Shown here: positions 43,632 through 52,010 of the stretch, in pieces
How positions within the stretch are numbered: position 1 is the first letter of the stretch
How the letters are laid out: each line of letters starts with the position of its first letter
NCBI GenBank assembly: GCA_963770375.1
Contig: CAVYPM010000008.1
Span: 190,156 to 254,155 of the forward strand
DNA length: 64,000 bases
Source: DASVBE01 sp963770375
GTDB taxonomy: Bacteria; Actinomycetota; Actinomycetes; Streptosporangiales; Streptosporangiaceae
Reading direction: 5' to 3'
Position numbers and translations under genes: made by a program
Notes under the pieces: model-generated
The model's database searches: none
Seen by the model: the letters and a program-made list of their open reading frames with translations, nothing else
What the model was told of the DNA's origin: nothing

Positions 43632-44288
43632 TTGTCTGAGTCGCCAATTGAGCTGGCCGGGTCCGGTTCTGTTCCCGTGGGCGCCGCTGTCTTCGCTGGT
43701 CCTTCGCCGCGGCCGGCGGCCGGGCGCCGCCGGGTGGGCGCGCTGCTGGGCACCGTGGCCGGGGCGGCACTGCTGGTCGCCGGGGCCGCCGGATGCTCGT
43801 CCTCGTCCGGCGGCGGGTCCGGCACGCTGAGCCAGCCGGACAAGATCGCCTCGCTGAAGAAGTCCCCGGACCAGTCGATGGCCAAGGAGATCCTGAAGGC
43901 GGCCAAGGGCCACACGGGCGGCAGCAAGCTGACCGCCGTGGTCTACCAGGACGGCTCGGACTCCAGCAAGACCGTGATGGTCTACGGCGGCGTGGGCATC
44001 CCGCTGCCGTCCGGGGACACCGACTCGCAGTTCACGTCGATGCTCGGGTCCGGCACTGAGGTCGGGGGCGGGGTGAAGGTCGGGACGGTGGCCGACGTGG
44101 ACGCGGGCAGCGCGGGCGGCAACGCCAAGTGCGCCCCGATCCTGGCTTCCGGCGGCGGCGACTCCAAGTTCGTCAACTGCGCCTGGATCAACGGCAAGTC
44201 CGCGCTGGTGCTGACGTTCCAGAGCTACAGCGCGGATGACGCCCGGACCCTGCTGCCGCAGATCCTCACCGCGATGACCAAGGGCTGA
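43632..44288 (+). CDS. Lipoprotein of unknown function, paralogue 2
   Basis: 218 residues starting TTG 43632 after GAGAAGG. Same plan as the upstream paralogue: SESPIELAGSGS lead, hydrophobic RVGALLGTVAGAALLVAGAA, lipobox AAGC near residue 55 and a Ser/Gly linker. The mature part matches closely: KIASLKKSPDQSMAKEILKA, VYQDGSDSSKTVMVYGG, two cysteines in AKCAPILASGG and VNCAWINGKSALVLTF, ending LLPQILTAMTKG. The unusual TTG start is supported because the same SES(x)xEL start occurs in the paralogue. Secreted and lipid-anchored; no known domain. Confidence 0.75.
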   Translation: MSESPIELAGSGSVPVGAAVFAGPSPRPAAGRRRVGALLGTVAGAALLVAGAAGCSSSSGGGSGTLSQPDKIASLKKSPDQSMAKEILKAAKGHTGGSKLTAVVYQDGSDSSKTVMVYGGVGIPLPSGDTDSQFTSMLGSGTEVGGGVKVGTVADVDAGSAGGNAKCAPILASGGGDSKFVNCAWINGKSALVLTFQSYSADDARTLLPQILTAMTKG

Positions 44289-44322
44289 GCGCCCCGGGCC
44301 GCACGGCCCGCCGACGCGACTG

Positions 44323-44372
44323 TGATCGTGCGGGTTTCTCCGGGCGGATTCGCTGAGAGACCCGCACGATCA
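44323..44372. terminator. 18-bp stem hairpin after the second lipoprotein
   Basis: TGATCGTGCGGGT (44323-44335) pairs perfectly with ACCCGCACGATCA (44360-44372). Five further pairs, one a G-T, extend the stem to 18 bp around a 14-base loop. A smaller CGGGCC/GGCCCG hairpin precedes it at about 44295. Confidence 0.7.
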
Positions 44373-44528
44373 GCATTTCGCCGCTGGTTACGTGCATCAC
44401 GGCGGCTGTCGCGATGTCTATCACAGCGATGGTCACACCTGCCGGCTAGACCAGACCCGGCCCGCGCAGCGATCCGGTGCGGGCCGGCCTGAAGACGTAT
44501 CCCCCCGCTCAACGGCCCCGGAGCTGAT

Positions 44529-44828
44529 ATGACCCAGCTACTGCCTGCCCTTGCCGAACCGGTCTGCCAGGCCGGCCGGTCCTGTGACCGCGCGCCCTGT
44601 TTCCAGGCCCGGTTAGAGGCCGCCGCCGGCGACCGCCCGGTCCGCAGGCGCGCCGAGCTGTGCGCCGAGCACCTCGGCGGCACCGTGCACGCCCTGACCA
44701 CGTGGGCCAACGACCGCGGTCTGCGCGGCGAGGTCACCGTGCTGGCCATCGACCGGCCCGCACGTGACCATGCCCCGCCTGGGGGGCGGATCGGGTTCGT
44801 GTTCAGCACGATCCGGCTGACCGCATGA
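44529..44828 (+). CDS. Small cysteine-containing protein of unknown function
   Basis: 99 residues, ATG 44529 with GGAG six bases upstream. Three or four cysteines occur in the first half (AEPVCQAGRSCDRAPCFQAR, RRAELCAEHLGGTVHALTTW), and the second half has a strand-rich VTVLAIDRPARD and IGFVFSTIRLTA. The CDRAPC/ELCAEH spacing suggests a metal or zinc site. I recall similar short proteins in actinomycetes but no function. It stands 127 bases upstream of the MoxR ATPase on the same strand, so an association with that module is possible. Confidence 0.55.
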   Translation: MTQLLPALAEPVCQAGRSCDRAPCFQARLEAAAGDRPVRRRAELCAEHLGGTVHALTTWANDRGLRGEVTVLAIDRPARDHAPPGGRIGFVFSTIRLTA

Positions 44829-44955
44829 CCGGCGCCAGGGTGTGCTGGATGGCCGCCTCCAGTTCGGCCTTCCCGCCGCTGCTGTCCCGAACGATGTTCA
44901 GTTTCCGGGCCGCCCGGGATGGGGTGCGCTGGGCTGATCCCGTTATCGTGGTTGC

Positions 44956-45837
44956 ATGCCGAGCCCTGAACCCCCCGCCGGGGGCCGTGGAGTTGACGAT
45001 GTCCTGGCGGACCTGCGGGGGGTCGGCTACCTGGCCGACCGGGCCGCGGCGACCGTCGTGCACCTGTCCGGGGTGCTTCACAAGCCGGTGCTGGTCGAGG
45101 GACCCGCGGGGACCGGCAAGACCGCGCTGGCCACGAGCGTGGCCGACGCCACGGGCCGGCCGCTGATCCGGCTGCAGTGCTACGAGGGCCTGGACGAGTC
45201 CAAGGCCATCTACGAGTGGGACTACCGGCGCCAGCTGCTCCAGCTGCAGCTCCAGCAGGGCGACAGTACGGCCAGCCTGACCGAGTCGGGGATCTTCGGC
45301 GAGGAGTTCCTGCTGAGCCGGCCGCTGCTGGCCGCGATCCGGTCGCCGGAACCGGTGGTGCTGCTGATCGACGAGGTCGACCGGCTCGACATCGAGAGCG
45401 AGGCGCTGCTGCTCGAGGTGCTGTCGGAGTTCCAGGTGTCGGTGCCCGAGCTGGGCACGGTGACCGCACGGCACATCCCGCAGGTCTTCCTCACCTCGAA
45501 CAACACCCGCGACCTGTCCGAGGCGCTCAAGCGGCGCTGCCTGTACCTGCACCTCGGGCACCCGTCCGCCGAGCGCGAGGCGGAGATCATCCAGCTGCGC
45601 GTGCCCGAGCTGGCCGTGCACCTGGCCGCGCAGATCGCCCAGCTGGTGGCCGTGCTGCGGGGCACGGACCTGCGCAAGCCGCCGTCCGTCGCGGAGTCCA
45701 TCGACTGGGCCAGGACGCTGGTCGCCCTGGGCGCGGCCGAGCTGACCGACGACGTCACCCGGCAGACGATCTCGGTGCTGCTGAAGTACCAGCAGGACAT
45801 CGAGACCGCGCTGGCCGAGCTGTCGATCGCCGGGTAA
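44956..45837 (+). CDS. MoxR-family AAA+ ATPase (CoxD-like)
   Basis: 293 residues, ATG 44956. Walker A VLVEGPAGTGKTALA, Walker B VVLLIDEVDRLDIESEALLL, sensor-1 VFLTSNNTRDLSEALKRRCL. The segment YEGLDESKAIYEWDYRRQLL is typical of the CoxD/VWA-linked MoxR subgroup. These ATPases work with von Willebrand A proteins as chaperone/maturation pairs, for example in loading metal into carbon monoxide dehydrogenase. The VWA partner starts five bases after the stop. No CO dehydrogenase genes are in the window, so the client is unknown. Confidence 0.92.
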   Translation: MPSPEPPAGGRGVDDVLADLRGVGYLADRAAATVVHLSGVLHKPVLVEGPAGTGKTALATSVADATGRPLIRLQCYEGLDESKAIYEWDYRRQLLQLQLQQGDSTASLTESGIFGEEFLLSRPLLAAIRSPEPVVLLIDEVDRLDIESEALLLEVLSEFQVSVPELGTVTARHIPQVFLTSNNTRDLSEALKRRCLYLHLGHPSAEREAEIIQLRVPELAVHLAAQIAQLVAVLRGTDLRKPPSVAESIDWARTLVALGAAELTDDVTRQTISVLLKYQQDIETALAELSIAG

Positions 45838-45842
45838 CTGAC

Positions 45843-47341
45843 GTGCCCGGTCTGCTGGCCGACCTGGTCGACGAGCTGCGGAACGCCGGCATCCCGGTGT
45901 CCGTCGGCGAGCACCTGGACGCGGCCGCGGCGGTGGCCAGCATCCCGCTGAACGACCGGGAGGTCCTGCGGGCCGCGCTGGCGGCCACGCTGGTCAAGGA
46001 CGGGGACCACCTGGGCGCGTTCAACCTGATCTTCGACTTGTATACGTCGGGGCCGCCGCCGGGTCAGGGTGAGAGCCCGCTGGCCGGACTGGATGACGCT
46101 GAGCTGCGGGACGTGCTGCGCAACGCGATCGCCGGCGACGACCGGATGCTGATGTCGCTGGTGGCCGACGAGTACGTGCGCCGCTTCGCGGGCGCCGAGC
46201 CGGGCCGCCCGGTGGCCGGGGTGATGTACGGGATCGCCGTGAACCGCGCCGCGGACCTGGACGGCATCCGCGCCGACCTGCTGGCCGCCGGTGGTGGGGG
46301 GGCCGGTGGCGCGGGGCCGGCGGCGGGTTCGGCGGCGGCGGAGGGGGCGGTGGCGGTGGCGGCCTGGGCGGCGAGGGCGCCCGTGCTGGCGACGGCAGCG
46401 CTGGCGACGACAGCGCCGGTGACGACGGCCTGCCCGGGATGACGTCGCTGCGGGACCGGCTGGCCCGGGCCGAGGCGGAGCGCGCGATCAGCCGCTTCCG
46501 CGCGGAGATCGAGGCGTCCATCCGGCGCGTGCTGGTGGCCGACCGGGGTGCCCGCGCGGTCCGCGCCACGATGCGGGTCGGGCTGGCCCAGGACAAGGAC
46601 ATCGCCAGCGCCTCGGGGTCCGAACTGCAGGCGATGACCAGCGCCATCGGCCCGCTGGCCCAGCAGCTGACCCAGGTTCTCAGCCGCCAGGCCAGGCGTC
46701 CCCGCCGCCCCAGCATCCGCGGCACCCTGCGCCGGTCCATGGCCACCGGCGGGGTCCCGTTCCGGATCGTCACCGAGCCGGCCCGGCCGCCCAAGCCCGA
46801 GATCGTGGTGCTCTGCGACGTGTCCGGGTCGGTGGCGGCGTTCTCCCGTTTCACGCTGGAGCTGCTGGTGGCGCTGGACAGCCGTCTCAGCCGGCTGCGC
46901 ATCTTCGCGTTCACCGACGGGGTCGCGGAGATCACCGGGCTGGTCGGCGAGGCGCGCGCGGCAGGCGTGCGGCTTCCCCTGGCCCGGGTCCAGCAGGAGA
47001 CGGTCCGCCTGGACGGCGGTTCCGATTACGGCCACGTGCTGCGCACCTTCGCCGCCGGGCACGCCCGGGAACTCACCCAGCGCACGGCCCTGCTGGTCGT
47101 CGGGGACGCCCGGACGAACTACCTGAACCCCGCCGTGGCCTCGTTCGCGGAACTCGCCCGGCGGGCCGGCCAGGTCTACTGGCTCAACCCCGAGCCGCGA
47201 TCAGCGTGGAACGACGGGGACTCGGTGATCGGTGCGTACTCCTCCTTCTGTGACCAGGTGCAGGAGTGCCGGAATCTGAGGCAGATCACTGCCTTCGTGG
47301 GGAATCTCGCGGTCCGCCAGAGCACGGGCCGGGCACGGTAG
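45843..47341 (+). pseudogene. CoxE-like VWA-domain protein, split by a frameshift in a poly-G tract
   Basis: Two frames make one ~500-residue protein. The first, GTG 45843, encodes the N-terminal helical part (LLADLVDELRNAGIPVSVGE, EYVRRFAGAEPGRPVAGVMY). It runs into a run of seven G near 46292-46298. One frame later the same DNA reads a glycine-rich then acidic linker (GAGGGFGGGGGGG, GDDSAGDDGLPG), then MTSLRDRLARAEAERAISRF and the VWA domain with MIDAS motif VVLCDVSGSVAAFS and the late GDARTNYLNP. ATG 46439 could start the VWA part alone. Probably a sequencing slip in the homopolymer; a phase-variable switch is the alternative. Confidence 0.8.
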
Positions 47342-47369
47342 GGCCGAGCCGCAACAAACAGAGGTGGCT

Positions 47370-47861
47370 ATGACCGGGCGGAGCATGCCGGGCGGGCTGG
47401 AGGACGAGCGGAGCCTGCTCGAGGGGTGGCTGGAGTACTACCGGGCGAGCCTGCTGGCCAAGTGCGACGGGCTGAGCGGGGAGCAGCTTGCGGCACGGTC
47501 GTGTGAGCCGTCGCCGATGTCGCTGGCTGGGCTGGTGCGGCACATGACGGAGATGGAGCGGGTGTACGGGCACAAGCTGGCCGACTGGGGGGTCGGGTTC
47601 CTGTACTGCACGGATGAGGATGAGGACGGTGATTTCGGGGCGGTGACCGCGGCGGGGGCGGCCGCGGACCTGGAGACGTTCCGCGCGCACTGCGCCCGGA
47701 CCCGGGAGATCATGGCGGGTCACGGGCTCGACGACACGTTCGGGCCGAGGGATGCCTACACCCTGCGCTGGTTCTGCCTGTACCTGATCAAGGAGTACGC
47801 GCGGCACCTGGGACATGCCGACCTGCTGCGGGAGCGGATCGACGGGACGACCGGGGAGTAG
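47370..47861 (+). CDS. DinB-fold protein (DUF664, mycothiol-dependent enzyme type)
   Basis: 163 residues, ATG 47370 with AGAGG upstream. The four-helix DinB fold shows MSLAGLVRHMTEMERVYGHK, whose histidine is the first metal ligand, and YLIKEYARHLGHADLLRERI with two further histidines, giving the usual three-His site. DUF664 members in actinomycetes are mycothiol S-transferases or related thiol enzymes (family knowledge). It lies 28 bases after the VWA gene on the same strand and converges on the S9 peptidase with a 5-base gap. Confidence 0.85.
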   Translation: MTGRSMPGGLEDERSLLEGWLEYYRASLLAKCDGLSGEQLAARSCEPSPMSLAGLVRHMTEMERVYGHKLADWGVGFLYCTDEDEDGDFGAVTAAGAAADLETFRAHCARTREIMAGHGLDDTFGPRDAYTLRWFCLYLIKEYARHLGHADLLRERIDGTTGE

Positions 47862-47866
47862 CGCGA

Positions 47867-49936
47867 TCAGGTCGCCGGGAGTACCGCGGCCAGGAACGTC
47901 AGCACGTCGGTGTCGTCCTCGATCTTCTTGGCTGTTGGCTTGCCTGCCCCGTGCCCGGACGCCGTGTCGACGCGGATCAGGATCGGTTCCTCGCCCGCCT
48001 GCGCCGCCTGCATGGCGGCCGCGAACTTGAACGAGTGGCCAGGCACGACCCGGTCGTCGTGGTCACCGGTGAGCAGGAGCGTTGCCGGGTAGTGCGTGCC
48101 TGGCCGCACGTTGTGCAGCGGCGAGTACGCGCGCAGCCACTGGTACTCCTGCGGATCGTCCGGGCTGCCGAGCTCGCCAGTCCAGGCCCAGCCGATCGTG
48201 AACTTGTGGAACCTGAGCATGTCGTAGACACCGACATGGCCGACGATCGCCCCGAACAGCTCCGGGTGCTGCGTCAGGCACGCGCCCACAAGCAACCCGC
48301 CGTTGGAGCCGCCCATGATCGCGATACGGTCCCGGCTCGACCAGCCCGACGAGGCCAGCCACCGCGCGCACGCGCAGAAGTCGTCGAAGACGTTCTGCTT
48401 TGCCGCCCGGCGGCCCGCCTCGTGCCAGGCCTTGCCGTACTCGCCGCCGCCACGGAGGTTCGCCACCGCCAGAACGCCGCCGCGCTCCAGCCAGACCGCC
48501 AGTTCCGGCGAGAAGCTGGGCGTGATCGAGACGTCGAAGCCGCCGTAGGCGTACAGCAACGCGGGTGCCTGACCGTCGGCGGCCAGATCCCGGTGCCGGG
48601 TCAGGAACATCGGCACCCGGGTGCCGTCCGCCGACTCGGCGAAGACCTGCTCGGTGACGTAGCTGCCCGGGTCGATGGCTGCTGCCGCCCGTTCGATGAT
48701 CTCCGTCTGTCCGGTGGACAGCCGGTGCGACCAGATCGAGCCCGGGTCGGTGAAGGTCGTGGTGGCAAAGTGCATGAGGTCGGCCTGCGCGCGTCCGGTG
48801 AGCGCCCAGTTCAGTTGCGGGTCAAGGCCCAGCGAGGCAATGCCGGGCAGCGGGATGTCGCGAACGTGGGCGCCGTCGATGGCGTGCACGCGCAGGACGG
48901 AGTGAGCGTCCTTGAGGTAATGGCAGACGAAATAGCCACCGAAGAAACTGACGTTCTCCAGAGTCTCCGGGGCCTCGCCAATGACCTCGCGCCAGTTTTC
49001 CCGTCCTGGCCGGTCCAGGTCCACGGCGACCAGCCGCTTGCGTTCCGCACCGTAGTCGGTGACCAGGTAGAACGTCGTCCCAGCGTTCGTTACCGCCTGG
49101 TTGGCCGACTCGAAGTCCCCGACCAGCGGCCGCCACGTCCCGTCCGGATCGTCCAGGTCCAGGACGAGCAGCTGGTTCTCGAAGACGGAACCCTTCGAGA
49201 CGGTAATGACCAGGAACCTGCCGTCGTCGCTGACTTCCGCATAGGGCATCCAGTCGGGCTCGTCCGGTGCGCTGAACACAAGCTCGTCGTCGGCCTGCGG
49301 CTTCCCGAGGCGGTGCAGGAAGATCCGGCCCGGCGTGTTGGACTCCAGGTACTCGGCGCCGGCCGCGGTCGGCTGCATGGAGCAGTAGTAGAAGCCCGAC
49401 CCGTCAGCGCGCCAGGCGGCCTGGCAGAACTTCGACCACTCGATCACGTCATCGAGGTCGCGTCCGGTCGCCACATCCCGGATCCGCCAGGTCAGCCAGT
49501 CGGAGCCGCCGTCGCTGGTCGCGTACGCCAGGAGCGAGCCGTCGTTGCTGACGTCGGCTGAGCTCACCGCGGTGGTGCCGTCCGCCGACAGCGTGTTGGG
49601 GTCCAGCAGCGGGCGCGCCGCGCCGCCGGGCTCGTCCAGCAGGAACAGCACGGGCTGCGCGTCCAGGCCGGGGTTGCGGAACTGGAACCACCGGCCGCCC
49701 CGCTCGAACGGCACGGTCAGCTTCGGGTAGTCCGACATGGCCGTGACCTGCGCCCGGATGGACTCCCGCGCCGGGACGGCGGCCAGGAAGCCCTCGGTGA
49801 CCTCGTTCTGGGCCGCGATCCAGCGGGTGGTTTCCGGATCGGTGGTCGTCTCGAGCCACCGGTAGGGGTCCGGCACCTGCTCACCGTGGTGATCGTCGAC
49901 GACACTGCCCATGCGGGACTGCGGGTAAGCACGCAC
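47867..49936 (-). CDS. Prolyl oligopeptidase family serine peptidase (S9A type)
   Basis: 689 residues from GTG 49936, placed by CGGAGG eight bases upstream; the open frame extends to 50128 but without a site. The N-terminus DDHHGEQVPDPYRWLETTTD is typical of prolyl oligopeptidase, followed by a seven-bladed propeller. The catalytic domain has the serine in IAIMGGSNGGLLVGACLTQH, the acid in LLTGDHDDRVVPGHSFKF and the histidine in ASGHGAGKPTAKKI. No signal peptide, so a cytoplasmic enzyme that cuts short peptides after proline. Divergent from the PEP-mutase-like gene. Confidence 0.9.
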   Translation of the reverse strand: MRAYPQSRMGSVVDDHHGEQVPDPYRWLETTTDPETTRWIAAQNEVTEGFLAAVPARESIRAQVTAMSDYPKLTVPFERGGRWFQFRNPGLDAQPVLFLLDEPGGAARPLLDPNTLSADGTTAVSSADVSNDGSLLAYATSDGGSDWLTWRIRDVATGRDLDDVIEWSKFCQAAWRADGSGFYYCSMQPTAAGAEYLESNTPGRIFLHRLGKPQADDELVFSAPDEPDWMPYAEVSDDGRFLVITVSKGSVFENQLLVLDLDDPDGTWRPLVGDFESANQAVTNAGTTFYLVTDYGAERKRLVAVDLDRPGRENWREVIGEAPETLENVSFFGGYFVCHYLKDAHSVLRVHAIDGAHVRDIPLPGIASLGLDPQLNWALTGRAQADLMHFATTTFTDPGSIWSHRLSTGQTEIIERAAAAIDPGSYVTEQVFAESADGTRVPMFLTRHRDLAADGQAPALLYAYGGFDVSITPSFSPELAVWLERGGVLAVANLRGGGEYGKAWHEAGRRAAKQNVFDDFCACARWLASSGWSSRDRIAIMGGSNGGLLVGACLTQHPELFGAIVGHVGVYDMLRFHKFTIGWAWTGELGSPDDPQEYQWLRAYSPLHNVRPGTHYPATLLLTGDHDDRVVPGHSFKFAAAMQAAQAGEEPILIRVDTASGHGAGKPTAKKIEDDTDVLTFLAAVLPAT

Positions 49937-50126
49937 GTTCAACACCTCCGGGACTGCACGGTGCACAGACCTCGGAGTCTGTCTCAAGAGGCAGGCAGGC
50001 CGCAACGAGCGCCGCGGCCTGGGGCTGAGCTCCCCGGCGGCGGCGTCGTCCGGCGTCTGTGCGCCAGGGACGGTGATGGCGCGAATCCGCCAGACTTGCC
50101 GGCGCGCTTCCCCGACGATTCTGGCC

Positions 50127-50947
50127 ATGAACCAGATCGAGAAGGCGCGCCGTTTCCGGGAGCTTCACGCCGCGGGGACCTTCGTACTGCTGAACGCATG
50201 GGACGCCGGCAGCGCGATCCTGCTTGCGGGCACCGCAACGCCGGCGATTGCGACGACGAGCAGCGGCGTCTCGTGGGCCCACGGCGTCCGCGACGGGCAG
50301 CAGCTCAGCCGGGACGAGGCGATCGCCGCCCTGGCCAGGATCGTGCGCGCCGTCGATTGCCCCGTAGCGCGGACCTCGAGAGCGGATACGGGCCCGAGCC
50401 GGGCGATGTCGCCGCGACGGTCGCGGCTGCGATTGCCGCCGGGGCCGTTGGCGCGAATCTGGAGGACCGGCCCGGTTCCGGCCCAGAGGGGCTGCGGCCG
50501 ATCGGCGACCAGTGCGCACGGCTGGCCGCGGCCCGCGACGCCGCCGACCGCAGCGGGGTGCCGTTCGTCCTCAACGCCCGCACGGACGTCTATCTCGCCC
50601 AGGTGGGTGAGCCCGCCGAGCGCGAGACGCTGGCTCTCGAACGGGCCGCTCACTATGCCGAGGCTGGCGCCGATTGTGTCTTCGTGCCGGGCCTCAGCGA
50701 TCCCGGCGTGATCGCCCGGCTCGTGAAGGCCGCCCCCGTGCCCGTGAATGTGCTGCTCGCCCCGGGCTCCGGCGTTTCGGTTGCGCAGCTCGCGCAGACT
50801 GGCGTCCGGCGTATCAGCACAGGGCATCTCATCGCCGCCGCGGCGTATGCGACGATCCGGCGCGCCGCACGGGAGCTGCTCGACGGCGAGGCCGGCACGC
50901 TTCGCGACGCGCTGCCGGTCGCCGAGCTGCAGGCGGCGATGCCGTGA
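50127..50947 (+). pseudogene. Isocitrate lyase/PEP mutase superfamily enzyme, frameshifted
   Basis: ATG 50127 starts MNQIEKARRFRELHAAGTFV, and the active-site opening NAWDAGSAILLAG follows. Near 50367 one base is lost; the next frame continues ADLESGYGPEPGDVAATVAA, in which DLESGYG holds the metal-binding acid pair, then GANLEDRPGSGPEGL and VLNARTDVYLAQ. The complete protein would be about 273 residues, usual for this family, which cleaves or forms C-C or C-P bonds of 2-oxo acids. The missing base lies in GTAGCGCGG. Active residues remain on both sides, so the gene may be functional in the organism. Confidence 0.8.
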
Positions 50948-50969
50948 CCAGGGCGCGGGGCCGGTCCCC

Positions 50970-51938
50970 TTAGGTGACGAAAGCGAGTGCCCGCGCGATG
51001 ATCGGGCGGAAGTCCAGCGGGTACGCGTGGGCGACGCCAGGCACCGCCTCGAATCCGCAGGGGATCCCCTGCTCGGTGAGGAACCGGGCGAGCTTGCGCT
51101 GAGTTTCCACCGGGGTCAGGTCATCGTCCTGGCCGGCCAGCAGGTAACCGCGGAGCTGTACGCCGCGGGCGCGCGCCTCCTGGATCAGCGGGAGCCACGA
51201 GACCGGGTCATCAGCGCTGGGATCCGGCCCGCCGGGCCCGAGGAGGATGAACGCACGCGCGGGGATCGTGCCGCTCAGCGCGACCTGCAGTGCCGTGTAA
51301 CCGCCCATCGAGAACCCGGCGATGACCAGGTGGTCAGCGGACAGCTCGTGGTCGGCGGCGAGCGCGGCGTACTGCTCCCGGATCTCGCGCAGCGCGACCT
51401 CCGTGTCGTCCCAGACGTAGCCGTCGCTCTGGATGATCTGCGAGGACCCGATGGCGGCGAGGAGCCAGCCATCGTCGGTGACCGCCCGCCAGCCATCCAG
51501 CGCCTTGCGGGGGTTCTCGCCGTTGCCGTGCAGGGCGACGATGCTGCGGTACGGAGGCGTGCCGCCTTCCGGGATCAGCGCCGAGTAATGGGCCGGCGGC
51601 CGTCCCGCCTGCTCCGCGTGCTGTCTTTCGAGGCAGGCGGCCGCTACCCGCTCGAAGTCAGGCCGGCCCTGCAGGGGCTGCCAGGAGGGGCTCCGGCGCA
51701 GCAGCATCTCCCCGAACCACGAGCCTTGCTCCAGGGTCTGCTCGAGGATCTCGACGGCCAGGCCGTAGTCGCCCTTGCGCGCGGCCAGGCAGGAGCGCAT
51801 GTAGGAGACATCGGTCTCGTGCCCGGGATAGCGAGGGCCTTCCGCCGTGAGCAGATCGAAGGCGCCGGCGTAGTTCTGCTCGCGGTAGAGCTCCATCACG
51901 CGGGCATCGAGTACCTGGTAGCTGTCGTCAGTCTGCAC
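50970..51938 (-). CDS. Alpha/beta hydrolase with N-terminal helical repeat
   Basis: 322 residues, GTG 51938 with GGCGGAG before it. Residues 1-~105 are TPR-like helices (VMELYREQNYAGAFDLLTAE, RSCLAARKGDYGLAVEILEQ). The hydrolase part has VALHGNGENPRKALDG (oxyanion), nucleophile serine in LVIAGFSMGGYTALQVALS, acid in LAGQDDDLTPVETQ and histidine in GVAHAYPLDFR. This resembles carboxylesterase/dienelactone hydrolase proteins. It sits downstream of the S9/M20 peptidase pair in the same direction, separated by three 12-bp repeats, so may belong to the same unit. Substrate unknown. Confidence 0.8.
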   Translation of the reverse strand: MQTDDSYQVLDARVMELYREQNYAGAFDLLTAEGPRYPGHETDVSYMRSCLAARKGDYGLAVEILEQTLEQGSWFGEMLLRRSPSWQPLQGRPDFERVAAACLERQHAEQAGRPPAHYSALIPEGGTPPYRSIVALHGNGENPRKALDGWRAVTDDGWLLAAIGSSQIIQSDGYVWDDTEVALREIREQYAALAADHELSADHLVIAGFSMGGYTALQVALSGTIPARAFILLGPGGPDPSADDPVSWLPLIQEARARGVQLRGYLLAGQDDDLTPVETQRKLARFLTEQGIPCGFEAVPGVAHAYPLDFRPIIARALAFVT

Positions 51939-51957
51939 GTCTCCGCCAATGCTGTTG

Positions 51958-51988
51958 GTTCTCTGGGTAGTTCTCTCGGTAGTTCTCT
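51958..51988. repeat. Three GTTCTCT copies at exact 12-bp spacing
   Basis: Copies begin at 51958, 51970 and 51982; on the minus strand this is AGAGAAC repeated just before the hydrolase start. Could be a tandem duplication or a protein-binding array. Confidence 0.5.
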
Positions 51989-52010
51989 GAGCCGCCGGCC
52001 GGATGCCCGG

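Noticed and set aside
51958..51988. CRISPR-like spacing of GTTCTCT repeats
   Set aside because: Only three 7-base units at 12-bp spacing; far too short for repeat-spacer architecture, and no cas genes nearby.
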